Below are positions 24,756-32,522 of a DNA stretch of 64,000 nucleotides, in pieces. The first letter of the stretch is position 1; the number at the start of each line of letters is the position of its first letter. Source of the stretch: Nonomuraea dietziae (GTDB lineage Bacteria > Actinomycetota > Actinomycetes > Streptosporangiales > Streptosporangiaceae); NCBI RefSeq assembly GCF_014195505.1, contig NZ_JACIBV010000001.1, forward strand, positions 5,270,001-5,334,000, given 5' to 3'. The translations under genes and the position numbers were made by a program. The notes under the pieces were generated by a model. The model saw nothing but the letters and a program-made list of their open reading frames with translations, ran no database searches and was not told the origin of the DNA.

Positions 24756-24995
24756 GTGCCCGAGTTCCCCTTCTACTGGTCGCTCATGGTGGCCCCGACC
24801 GACGAGGTGGCCGAGCGGTTCGCGCAGATGGACCCGCAGGACCGGATGCGACTGCTCGAGCAGCAGCCGACGGTGTACTGGCGAGCCCTCGACCTGTATA
24901 CCGACCGGCTGTCCCGCAACCTCCACGAGCTGGCGGAGCGCATCAGGGCCGACAGATCGGACGGCCGTCCGCGCGAGGGTGTCCTGCGCTGGTGA
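24756..24995 (+). CDS. Small hypothetical protein
   Basis: A 79-residue protein from GTG 24756, placed five bases after a GGAGGT ribosome site. Sequence VPEFPFYWSLMVAPTDEVAE begins it and the rest is helical and charged (MDPQDRMRLLEQQPTVYWRA). I recognise no family. It lies 44 bp upstream of the SDR gene on the same strand and may share its transcript. Confidence 0.55.
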   Translation: MPEFPFYWSLMVAPTDEVAERFAQMDPQDRMRLLEQQPTVYWRALDLYTDRLSRNLHELAERIRADRSDGRPREGVLRW

Positions 24996-25038
24996 GGCGC
25001 GCCCGTTTGGGCGCCCCCGCCTGGGGGAGGTCGCCGTC

Positions 25039-25857
25039 ATGAGCGAAGCGCCGATCTCCCGCTCGGGCTACGAGCGCAAGGCGATCATCACGGGGGCCGA
25101 CTCGGGCATCGGGCAGGCGAGCGCGGTGGCGCTGGCCGAGCGCGGGTTCGACGTCGGGATCACCTTCCATGCCGACCTGGACGGCGCGCGGGAGACCGAG
25201 CGCCTGGTCCGCGACAGAGGAAGGCGCGCGGCCGTGCGCGGGCACGACCTCACCGACCCCGAGCGGGCCGCGGCCGTGGTCGAGGAGCTGGCAGACGAAC
25301 TCGGCGGGCTCGGCGTGCTGGTCAACAACGCGGGCACGGGCACCTCCGAGCCGCTGCTGGAGACCGACTACGCCCGATGGCGCTCGGTCCTGGCCGTCGA
25401 CCTGGACGGCGCCTTCCTGTGCGCGCAGCGGGCGGCCCGCCGCATGGTGGCCGCGGGTCGTGGCGGCAGGATCATCAACGTCACCAGCGTGCACGAGGAG
25501 TATCCGAGGGTCGGGGCCGGCCCCTACTGCGCGGCCAAGGGCGGGCTGCGGATGCTCAGCAGGGTGCTGGCACTGGAGCTGGCGCCGTACGGCATCACGG
25601 TGAACACCATCGCGCCTGGCGAGATCGCCACCCCGATGACGGGCCAGGAGGACGAGCCGCCACAGCCCGGCAGCCGGCCAGGCTATCCCGTCGACAGGCC
25701 GGGCGACGCCAGGGAGGTGGCCGCCGCCGTCGCGTTCCTGGCCGACCAGGCCTCCTCCTACATCACCGGGGCGTCGCTGTTCGTGGACGGCGGCCTGTCG
25801 CTCATGGGCCCGCAGGCGGCAGGGGCCCTGACCTCGGACGAGTGGCGTAAGGGCTGA
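25039..25857 (+). CDS. Short-chain dehydrogenase/reductase
   Basis: A 272-residue classical SDR. Cofactor motif TGADSGIGQASA (T-G-x3-G-x-G), structural NNAG, catalytic Ser in NVTSVHE and Tyr-x3-Lys in PYCAAKGG are all visible; C-terminal FLADQASSYITGASLFVDGG is typical. GGGGGAGG precedes the ATG. The enzyme oxidises or reduces a carbonyl/alcohol with NAD(P)H; the pattern is closest to glucose-1-dehydrogenase/3-ketoacyl reductase-like members. Substrate unknown. Confidence 0.88.
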   Translation: MSEAPISRSGYERKAIITGADSGIGQASAVALAERGFDVGITFHADLDGARETERLVRDRGRRAAVRGHDLTDPERAAAVVEELADELGGLGVLVNNAGTGTSEPLLETDYARWRSVLAVDLDGAFLCAQRAARRMVAAGRGGRIINVTSVHEEYPRVGAGPYCAAKGGLRMLSRVLALELAPYGITVNTIAPGEIATPMTGQEDEPPQPGSRPGYPVDRPGDAREVAAAVAFLADQASSYITGASLFVDGGLSLMGPQAAGALTSDEWRKG

Positions 25858-25861
25858 GCCC

Positions 25862-26200
25862 TCACACGCCCGCGCTGAGCTCGAACGTGTGGGCGCCAGG
25901 GTGGTCCTGGGGCAGCCCGCATCTCCATGACTCGCGAGGGAACTGCGGGTCGGATGTCTCGGCGGGGCACGGCTTCGGTGTGACGAACTCGCGGATGTCA
26001 CCGCGAAAGCGGATCCACCACTCGTGGTCGAAGCCTGAGGTCTGCCCCAGCGCGAGGTGCGGCCCTTCGTGACCGGCCTCCAGCTCGCATACCGCCGCTG
26101 GTTCGAGCTCGTGTGCGGGGTCGGGGAGCGTGTCCAACCGAGCCAGCTCGTCGTCGGTGAAGACGATCAGCTCCGCACACGCTGCGCGTCGTGTGTTCAT
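25862..26200 (-). CDS. Hypothetical protein with two C-x3-x-GH-x-G-x-H motifs
   Basis: A 112-residue protein. Two similar elements, CELEAGHEGPHLAL and CGLPQDHPGAHTFEL, flank a WWIRFRGDI core. The paired Cys/His spacing suggests zinc binding, and such C-x-L-x(2,3)-GH-x-G-x-H units recur in actinomycete proteins. Function is not known. It is convergent with the SDR gene with four bases between stops. Confidence 0.6.
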   Translation of the reverse strand: MNTRRAACAELIVFTDDELARLDTLPDPAHELEPAAVCELEAGHEGPHLALGQTSGFDHEWWIRFRGDIREFVTPKPCPAETSDPQFPRESWRCGLPQDHPGAHTFELSAGV

Positions 26201-26347
26201 AGCGTCACCATAAGGTCACGCTCCGACGAAACCGTGGAGACCTACGGCCCTGACCGCCATCAACCTTCCCAGCCAAGGCCGATAGACCCGTTATCGGGCT
26301 GATCCTCCACGAATGTCCGCGCCCTGGTGCGACGGCGGAGCGTGAGG

Positions 26348-26984
26348 TCAGGGTGCCGCGTGCCGGTCGAGGCCGAGCGTGGCGATGAGGTCCTCGTGGA
26401 GCTCGAACCAGACACGATGGCAGGAGTCGACGTCGGTGCGGTCGACCCAGGCGCCCTCCCCGGCCAGGGCGCGCCCCAGGGCTTCGGCGAATCGCGTGTC
26501 GTATCCACGGAAGCGGGTGAGGACGCTCCCGAGCCGGTCCGCGAGTGGCGTGAGTGCGCGGTCGATGCCGGCGAGCTCGTGGAGGACTCGGCCGTCCCAG
26601 GCGGGATCGGAGTGGTCGTTGACGGCGAGCCGATCGCCGGCGGTGGGCCGGAGTTGCCAGTCGGTGCAGGCGCGTAGCAGGAGGGCGTTCAGCGGGAGGA
26701 ACTCGCGGTAGACGTCACGGACCTCGTCGGCACCGCCGACGAGCGCGAGCTCGGCCCCGAGCTGGCGCTCGTTCTCCACCCGGCCGGGGCCCGGTCAACG
26801 ACCAGCCTCCGGTGCCGGCGAAGGCGGTGTGCTCGACCCAGCCGCGCGCCTCGGCGTCACCCAGCGCCTCTCGCGTCGTGGCCACATCGAGTCCGTACCG
26901 ACGAGCGATCAGCGGGGTGTCCGCGAACCCGGTGACGCGCACGGCGTGCAGGACCAGGAGACCGAGCGGAGAGTCCTGAGTCAC
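26348..26984 (-). pseudogene. Frameshifted winged-helix transcription regulator
   Basis: The N-terminal part from GTG 26984 (VTQDSPLGLLVLHAVRVTGF) has a helix-turn-helix (TPLIARRYGLDVATTREALG) ending GWSLTGP. The rest continues one base over as VENERQLGAELALVGG and ends with WVDRTDVDSCHRVWFELHED. Deleting one G from the run at 26786-26789 restores a continuous frame reading SLTGPGRVENERQ. Together this makes an about 212-residue regulator of a type common in actinomycetes. The GTG overlaps the upstream TGA, so the pair was an operon. Genuine decay and sequencing error cannot be told apart here. Confidence 0.72.
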
Positions 26985-27376
26985 GAGTCGTCGTCCTGTC
27001 GTGCCGCCAGGCGCATGTAGCGCTGCTGGCACGCCTGCGGGGAGTTGAACCCCATCGCGTGTGCCATCTGCGCCCAGGTGAGCCCCGCGCTACGGGCCGT
27101 GAACAGCAGGGCGGCCTCGAGTCCTTCGACCTCGGCGCGTGCGGCGGGCAGGAGGGCGAGCGCGCTCAGGATGTCCTCCGGGCCCAGGTCGGCGGAGCGC
27201 CAGACGGCGAACTGCACGAGGTCGACCGCCGACAGCGGGACGGGCGGGGGTCGCCACGGGCGGGCGTCGAGCGCGGCCGCGCCCAGGCTCAGAAGACGCT
27301 CACGCGCGTCCTGCTCACGGAAGGCCTGGGCGTGATCAGTCTGCGCGGCGTGAGCGATGTCCTGCTTGCGTGACAT
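26981..27376 (-). CDS. Predicted DNA-binding protein
   Basis: A 131-residue protein from ATG 27376. The C-terminal GLTWAQMAHAMGFNSPQACQ, then QRYMRLAAR, is a helix-turn-helix that resembles those of actinobacterial DNA-binding proteins found beside the preceding regulator type. The middle region (DILSALALLPAARAEVEGLE) is helical. It is divergent from the PEP-utilising enzyme, with a large dyad in between, so it probably controls that gene and itself. Confidence 0.65.
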   Translation of the reverse strand: MSRKQDIAHAAQTDHAQAFREQDARERLLSLGAAALDARPWRPPPVPLSAVDLVQFAVWRSADLGPEDILSALALLPAARAEVEGLEAALLFTARSAGLTWAQMAHAMGFNSPQACQQRYMRLAARQDDDS

Positions 27377-27394
27377 GCACCTCATGATGCAGAA

Positions 27395-27423
27395 TCAACG
27401 AATTGTTGTCAATTATCCGTTGA
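27395..27423. promoter_or_regulatory. Nested dyad between DNA-binding gene and PEP-utilising enzyme gene
   Basis: Outer arms TCAACG (27395-27400) and CGTTGA (27418-27423) enclose inner arms AATTG (27401-27405) and CAATT (27410-27414) around TTGT. This AT-rich element lies in the 59-bp gap of two divergent genes and is the obvious operator candidate for the adjacent regulator pair. It does not resemble the rifamycin-associated element that I remember upstream of rifampin phosphotransferases. Confidence 0.65.
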
Positions 27424-27435
27424 AGGGGAGGGTGG

Positions 27436-28665
27436 ATGTTCGTACCCCTCACGGAGGCCGTCGTCGATACCTGCGGCGGCAAGGCCGGCGCCCTCGGCGC
27501 GTTGCTCCGCGCGGGTCTGCCGGTTCCCGACGGCTTCGTCGTCTCGTTCGCCGCTTACCTCGCCGCCGTCCGCGACCTGGACCTGGGCGCCGGCGATCCT
27601 GACGCGACGCGGCGGACGATCGAGGCCCGCCCGCTCCACGCCACCGTGCTCGATGCGCTGGGACGCGCGCTCGACGAGCTCGGCGATCCGCCCGTGGCGG
27701 TGCGATCATCGGCGGCGAACGAGGACACCTGCCTGGCATCGGCGGCCGGCCAGCACGAGAGCTTTCTCGCCGTACACGGTGTCAGCGACGTCGCCGCCGC
27801 CGTACGTGCCTGCTGGGCCTCGCTGTTCTCTCCCCGTGCCATCGGCTACCGGGGTGCCTTCCGCGACGACCAGCAGTCCGACGATCCCGCGATGGCCGTC
27901 ATCGTCCAACGCCATCTGGATGCCGAGGTATCCGGGGTCATGTTCACACCCGCGGACCCGGACGACGCCACCGGGATCGAGGCGTCCTGGGGCCTCGGCC
28001 CCAGCGTCGTCGAGGGCAAGGTCACCCCTGACGCCTACCGCGTCGCCAAGGACGGGTCGGTCGCGCGCACCGTCGCAGACAAACGGACCCGCCTCGACCG
28101 TCGCGGCACGCGGCTCGTCATCAGCGACGTGCCCACCCGTACCCGGAATCGACCGGCGATCGACGACGCGACCGCCACGCAGCTGGCCAGGCTGGGCACG
28201 GAGATCGCTGCCGTACTCGGGGGGCCGCAGGATGTCGAGTGGGCGATCGTCGACGGCCGCGTCTGTGTCCTGCAGGCCCGGCCGGTCACCGCCGCACCCC
28301 CGCCACCGGCATCGCCTTCCGTCGCCCCGGACACCCCGGCCGCCACACTCACCGGCACCCCGGGCAGCCGCGGGAGCGTGACCGGCACCGCGAGGATCGT
28401 CCGCGGTCCTGGCGACTTCGCCCGCGTGCGGCCTGGCGACATCCTCGTCTGCCCCTTCACCGACCCCGCCTGGACGCCGCTGCTGCGCATCGCCGCCGGC
28501 GTCGTCACCGAAACGGGAGGCGTGCTCTCCCACGCGGCGATCGTCGCTCGCGAGCACGCCATCCCCGCCGTCCTCGGCGTTCCGCACGCGACGAGCAGGC
28601 TCCACGACGACACCATCATCACCGTCGACGGCACCACCGGCACCGTCACGGCGGCAGACGCGTGA
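27436..28665 (+). CDS. PEP-utilising enzyme, short PPDK/rifampin-phosphotransferase-like
   Basis: A 409-residue protein. Residues 1-290 are a PPDK-type ATP-binding domain (GGKAGALGALLRAGLPVPDG, AVRSSAANEDT, then QDVEWAIVDGRVCVLQARPV). Residues 310-409 are the swivelling phosphohistidine domain, with catalytic His366 in TETGGVLSHAAIVARE. The long middle substrate domain of rifampin phosphotransferase (about 865 residues in total) and of PEP synthase is absent. The enzyme can in principle phosphorylate its own His from ATP; the acceptor must be another protein or a small molecule. Confidence 0.85.
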   Translation: MFVPLTEAVVDTCGGKAGALGALLRAGLPVPDGFVVSFAAYLAAVRDLDLGAGDPDATRRTIEARPLHATVLDALGRALDELGDPPVAVRSSAANEDTCLASAAGQHESFLAVHGVSDVAAAVRACWASLFSPRAIGYRGAFRDDQQSDDPAMAVIVQRHLDAEVSGVMFTPADPDDATGIEASWGLGPSVVEGKVTPDAYRVAKDGSVARTVADKRTRLDRRGTRLVISDVPTRTRNRPAIDDATATQLARLGTEIAAVLGGPQDVEWAIVDGRVCVLQARPVTAAPPPPASPSVAPDTPAATLTGTPGSRGSVTGTARIVRGPGDFARVRPGDILVCPFTDPAWTPLLRIAAGVVTETGGVLSHAAIVAREHAIPAVLGVPHATSRLHDDTIITVDGTTGTVTAADA

Positions 28666-28759
28666 CCGATCACTGACGTCCTCGGCCGGGAACCCGCACC
28701 TACGGGATCGAAAGGAGAGGGGGACGGGCCCGCACGGACGCCACGACCCCTGACTGATC

Positions 28760-29374
28760 ATGACCACACGACACCTCTACCTGGCACGTCACGGCGCGGC
28801 CGACGCGTTCGGGGAGCTCACCGGCATCGGGCACCGGCAGGCGAGCCTGCTGGGCGAACGGCTCGCCGACGTACCTGTCGACGCCGTGTGGCACTCTCCG
28901 CTGCCACGCGCGGTGGCGAGCGCGCGCGAACTCGCCCGGCATCTGCCGAACGCGCCCGTGACCGAGGCCGCCGAACTCGTCGACCACGTGCCCTACGTTC
29001 CCGGCCCGGCCGAAACACCCCCGTCCTGGGCCGGCTTCTTCGACGGCTACGACGACGCCGAGGCGGCCTCGGGCCGACGGCTCGCCGAGGCCCTGGTCGC
29101 CCGGTTCGCGAAGGCCCCCGGCACGACCGTGGAAGAGACCCGGCGCGACACACACGAGGTCCTGGTGACGCACGCCTACCAGATCGCGTGGCTGGTACGG
29201 CACGCACTGGACGCGCCGCCGGCGCGGTGGCTCGGACTGAACAGCGCCAACACCGCACTGACGGTCATCGAGTACCGCGACGGCCTGCCGCCCACGATCG
29301 TGATGTTCAACGACATGAGCCACCTCCCGCCCGACCTGCGGTGGACCGGATTCCCCGAAGGCATGAGGCCGTGA
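28760..29374 (+). CDS. Histidine phosphatase family protein
   Basis: A 204-residue protein with the phosphoglycerate-mutase-like catalytic motif LYLARHGAAD near the N-terminus, WHSPLPRAVASA carrying the second conserved Arg, and LVTHAYQIAWLV with the second catalytic His. It should be a phosphomonoesterase of broad type. The gene follows the PEP-utilising enzyme by 94 bp and may be co-transcribed. Confidence 0.85.
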   Translation: MTTRHLYLARHGAADAFGELTGIGHRQASLLGERLADVPVDAVWHSPLPRAVASARELARHLPNAPVTEAAELVDHVPYVPGPAETPPSWAGFFDGYDDAEAASGRRLAEALVARFAKAPGTTVEETRRDTHEVLVTHAYQIAWLVRHALDAPPARWLGLNSANTALTVIEYRDGLPPTIVMFNDMSHLPPDLRWTGFPEGMRP

Positions 29375-29384
29375 GGCGGCTTCT

Positions 29385-31142
29385 TCAGATCCATGGCCGC
29401 CCGCGCCGCACCTCGGCAGGCAGCGCGGCGGTGATCCACCGGCGGGTGTCGGCGGGGTCGATGACGTCGTCGAGCTCGAAGACCGAAGCCGCGTTGACGG
29501 CCTTGCCGTGCTCGTAGGCGGCCCCGACCATCTGCTCGAACAGCGCGTCAGGATCCTTGGCCGCCTCCAGCTCCTTGCGGTAGCCCAGCCGTACCGCGCC
29601 CTCCAGGCCCATGCCGCCGATCTCGCCCGTCGGCCAGGCCACCGTGGCCATCGACGCCTTGAAGCTGCCTCCCGCCATGGCCTGCGCGCCGAGGCCGTAC
29701 CCCTTGCGCAGCACGACGGTCACCAGCGGCACGGAGAGGTTCGCGCCGACGACGAACAGGTGGCTGAAGTGCCTGACCGTCGCGGTCCGCTCGGCCTCGG
29801 GACCGACCATGAAGCCCGGTGTGTCGCAGAGCGAGACGACGGGCAGGCCGTGGGCGTCGCACAGGCGCAGGAAGCGGGCCATCTTCTCGGCGGCGTCGCG
29901 GTCGATGGCGCCGCCCAGGTGGGCGGGGTTGTTGGCGATCAGGCCCATCGGCCTGCCCTCGATCCTCACGAGCGCGGTGATGATCCCCGCGCCGTAGGCG
30001 CGGCGCAGCTCGAGAACGGAGCCGGTGTCGGCGAGGGTCTCGACGGCCTGGCGCACGTCGTAGGGCCGCACCCTGTTCTCGGGGACGACGTGCCGCAGCA
30101 GCCGCTGGTCGGCGCAGGCCCACTCCCCCGCGGGCCCGTGGAAGTACGACAGGTACCGCCTGGCGACGGCCACCGCCTCCGCCTCGTCCTCGACGGGCAG
30201 GTCCACCACGCCGTTGGCGGTCTGCACCTCGATGGGGCCGATCTCCTCGGGAGCGTGGACGCCGAGCCCGCCGCCCTCGATCATGGCGGGCCCTCCCATG
30301 CCGATGGTCGAGTCGCGGGTGGCGATGATGACGTCGCAGCAGCCGAGCAGGGCGGCGTTGCCCGCGAAGCAGCGCCCTGAGGCGATGCCCACCAGCGGGA
30401 CCCGCCCGCTGAGCCGTCCCATGGCGTGGAAGCTCATCACGTCGAGACCGGAGACGACGCTGGTGTCGGTGTCGCCAGGACGCCCGCCGCCGCCCTCGGC
30501 GAACAGCACGACGGGCAGCCGCCGCCGGTGGGCGAGGTCGAGCATCCTGTCGGTCTTGCGATGGTTCTGGTAGCCCTGGGTCCCCGCGAGCACGGTGTAG
30601 TCGTAGGACATCACCACGCACCGCACACCGCCGATCTCGCCGAGGCCGCAGACCAGGCCGTCGGCGGGGGTGCGCTCGATCAGGTCCTCGAGGGTACGGC
30701 GCTGCCGCTGCGCGGCGATGGCGAGCGGGCCGTACTCCACGAAGCTGTCGCACAGGTCGCCGATGTTCTCCCTCGCCGTACGGTGCCCGCTCGCGTGACG
30801 TCTGCGGACCGCCTCGGGCCTGGCCTGGTCGAGCCCCTTCGCGTGCCGCTCCATCACCGAGGCGAGGTCGGGCCTGACGCTCTCCAGATCGATCTCGGCG
30901 GCCTCGGAGACGACCTCGGCGGCGGCGGGGACCGGGTCGAGGTGGACGAGCAGCGCGCCCTCGGCGACCGTGTCGCCGGGGCCGACGGCCACCCGTCCGA
31001 CGATGCCGGCATGCGGCGCCTCGACGACGTGCTCCATCTTCATGGACTCGACGATCGCGATCGGGGCGCCCTGTCGTACCAGGTCACCCTGGGCGACCTC
31101 GACGCTGACCACCGTGCCCCTGAGGGGTGAGAGCACCGACAT
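29385..31142 (-). CDS. Biotin-carrier/carboxyltransferase fusion of an acyl-CoA carboxylase
   Basis: A 585-residue protein. Residues 1-70 are a biotinyl carrier domain with the target lysine Lys35 in VESMKMEH. Residues about 95-575 are a carboxyltransferase with N- and C-terminal crotonase-like halves (GGGRPGD, GIASGRCFAGNAALLGCCD; later NNPAHLGGAIDRDAAEK and RKGYGLGAQAMAGG). The enzyme transfers carboxyl from biotin to an acyl-CoA. Most actinobacterial systems put the carrier on the biotin-carboxylase subunit; here it is fused to the transferase and no biotin-carboxylase gene is in the window, so a partner must be elsewhere. Confidence 0.85.
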   Translation of the reverse strand: MSVLSPLRGTVVSVEVAQGDLVRQGAPIAIVESMKMEHVVEAPHAGIVGRVAVGPGDTVAEGALLVHLDPVPAAAEVVSEAAEIDLESVRPDLASVMERHAKGLDQARPEAVRRRHASGHRTARENIGDLCDSFVEYGPLAIAAQRQRRTLEDLIERTPADGLVCGLGEIGGVRCVVMSYDYTVLAGTQGYQNHRKTDRMLDLAHRRRLPVVLFAEGGGGRPGDTDTSVVSGLDVMSFHAMGRLSGRVPLVGIASGRCFAGNAALLGCCDVIIATRDSTIGMGGPAMIEGGGLGVHAPEEIGPIEVQTANGVVDLPVEDEAEAVAVARRYLSYFHGPAGEWACADQRLLRHVVPENRVRPYDVRQAVETLADTGSVLELRRAYGAGIITALVRIEGRPMGLIANNPAHLGGAIDRDAAEKMARFLRLCDAHGLPVVSLCDTPGFMVGPEAERTATVRHFSHLFVVGANLSVPLVTVVLRKGYGLGAQAMAGGSFKASMATVAWPTGEIGGMGLEGAVRLGYRKELEAAKDPDALFEQMVGAAYEHGKAVNAASVFELDDVIDPADTRRWITAALPAEVRRGRPWI

Positions 31143-31147
31143 GTTGG

Positions 31148-31272
31148 TAGCATGTCACGTCATGATCGCGATTTTCTGGTGGCCCGCCTCCTAGGCGGCA
31201 CGTCGCGACATCCGATGACCGCCTCGGCGAGGTGGTCGGCTGCTCGGTCTCCTTGTCGAAACGACTGGAGGC
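31148..31272 (+). promoter_or_regulatory. Candidate trp attenuator/leader region of trpD
   Basis: TAGCAT (31148-31153) fits a -10 element giving a start near 31160, next to the leader-peptide ATG. After the leader stop, GACCGCCTC-GGC-GAGGTGGTC (31217-31237) forms a stable hairpin. GCCTCC in the leader (31186-31191) is complementary to the trpD ribosome site GGAGGC (31267-31272), so ribosome position on the Trp codons could decide whether the site is free. The pairing model is inference; no U-tract is present. Confidence 0.45.
31162..31194 (+). CDS. trpL: Putative trp leader peptide MIAIFWWPAS
   Basis: A ten-codon frame with two adjacent TGG codons and a TAG stop lies 84 bp upstream of trpD on the same strand. 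Tandem Trp codons in a tiny frame before a tryptophan biosynthesis gene are the classic mark of ribosome-mediated attenuation. There is no Shine-Dalgarno sequence; a leaderless start is likely from the -10 position. Chance cannot be excluded from one sequence, but tryptophan is rare and position and strand are right. Confidence 0.55.
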   Translation: MIAIFWWPAS

Positions 31273-31278
31273 AGCACC

Positions 31279-32298
31279 ATGACGACCTGGCCCGCTCTTC
31301 TCACCACCCTGCTCGACGGCGGTTCGCTGCGCGCGGAGGAGACCGCGTGGGCGATGCGGCAGATCATGTCGGGGGCGGCGACCGACGCGCAGATCGCCGG
31401 GTTCGCGGTGGCGCTGCGCGCCAAGGGCGAGAGCGTCGCCGAGGTGTCGGGGCTCGCCGGCGCGCTGCTCGACGGGGCGGCCCCCTTCGACCTGCCGGGT
31501 GAGTCCGTCGATCTCGTGGGGACCGGAGGAGACCAGGCGCACACCGTGAACATCTCCACGATGGCCGCCGTCGTCGCCGCGGCGGCGGGCGCGAGAGTCG
31601 TCAAGCACGGAGGCAGGGCGGCGACGTCGTCGTCGGGCGCGGCCGACGTGCTGGAGGCGCTCGGCGTGGTGGTCGACCTGCCGCCCGCCCGGGCCGCGCG
31701 GGTCGCGGACGAGGTGGGGATCACCTTCCTGTTCGCGCCGATCTACCACCCCGCGTTCAGGCACACGGGGAGGCCGAGGAGAGAGCTCGGCACACCGACC
31801 GTCTTCAACTTCCTCGGCCCGCTGGTGAATCCGGCCAGGCCGAGGGCGCAGGCGGTCGGGGTCTTCGACGAGAGGATGGCGCCGGTGATCGCGGGCGTGC
31901 TGGCCGCTCGCGGGTGCACGTCGCTGGTGTTCAGGGGCGACGACGGGCTCGACGAGCTCACGACGACGGGCCCCTCCACGATCTGGGAGGTGCGCGAAGG
32001 GCAGGTGACCTCGGTCCGCTTCGACCCCGCGGCGCTGGGCATCCCCAGGGCCGCCGTCGGCGACCTCAGGGGCGGCGACGCGGCGCACAACGCTGGCGTG
32101 GCCAAGGAGGTGCTCGGCGGGGCCAGGGGTCCGGTACGCGACATCGTCTGCCTGAATGCCGCCGCCGCGCTGGCCGCCGCGAGCGGAGAGGGGGTCGCGG
32201 GGCTCGGGGCGGCGTACGAACGAGCGCTCACGGCGATCGACTCGGGCGCGGCGACAACCCTCCTGGAACGCTGGGCCACGGTGACGCGCACCGTGTAG
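31279..32298 (+). CDS. trpD: Anthranilate phosphoribosyltransferase
   Basis: A 339-residue enzyme of tryptophan synthesis that joins anthranilate to phosphoribosyl pyrophosphate. Signature motifs are LVGTGGDQAHTVNIST, KHGGRAATSSSGAADVLEALG, FNFLGPLVNPARP and DDGLDELTTTGPS. ATG follows GGAGGC. It stands alone, as trpD does in Streptomyces, with the other trp genes elsewhere. A leader peptide with tandem Trp codons precedes it. Confidence 0.95.
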   Translation: MTTWPALLTTLLDGGSLRAEETAWAMRQIMSGAATDAQIAGFAVALRAKGESVAEVSGLAGALLDGAAPFDLPGESVDLVGTGGDQAHTVNISTMAAVVAAAAGARVVKHGGRAATSSSGAADVLEALGVVVDLPPARAARVADEVGITFLFAPIYHPAFRHTGRPRRELGTPTVFNFLGPLVNPARPRAQAVGVFDERMAPVIAGVLAARGCTSLVFRGDDGLDELTTTGPSTIWEVREGQVTSVRFDPAALGIPRAAVGDLRGGDAAHNAGVAKEVLGGARGPVRDIVCLNAAAALAAASGEGVAGLGAAYERALTAIDSGAATTLLERWATVTRTV

Positions 32299-32522
32299 GT
32301 GAGGAGTCGCGGCCAGGTCGGCGAAGGAGTGATTCCAACCATTTTTTCACGCCGATGTCAAGGGCAGGCAAGAGGATCATTACCTACAGCCTGCCCAAAA
32401 CCTGACACCGCAGGTCATGCAGGAGCTCCAGGGCTGACGACATATGCCCGCAATGCGTAGATCTTCATCGCTTGCAAGAGGATGTCAAGCGAGTTGCAGG
32501 CGCGCAAGCGAACCTTGGAGTC

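Noticed and set aside
32362..32396. 8-bp stem GGGCAGGC/GCCTGCCC after trpD
   Set aside because: Loop of 19 nt and no T-run; too weak to call a terminator.
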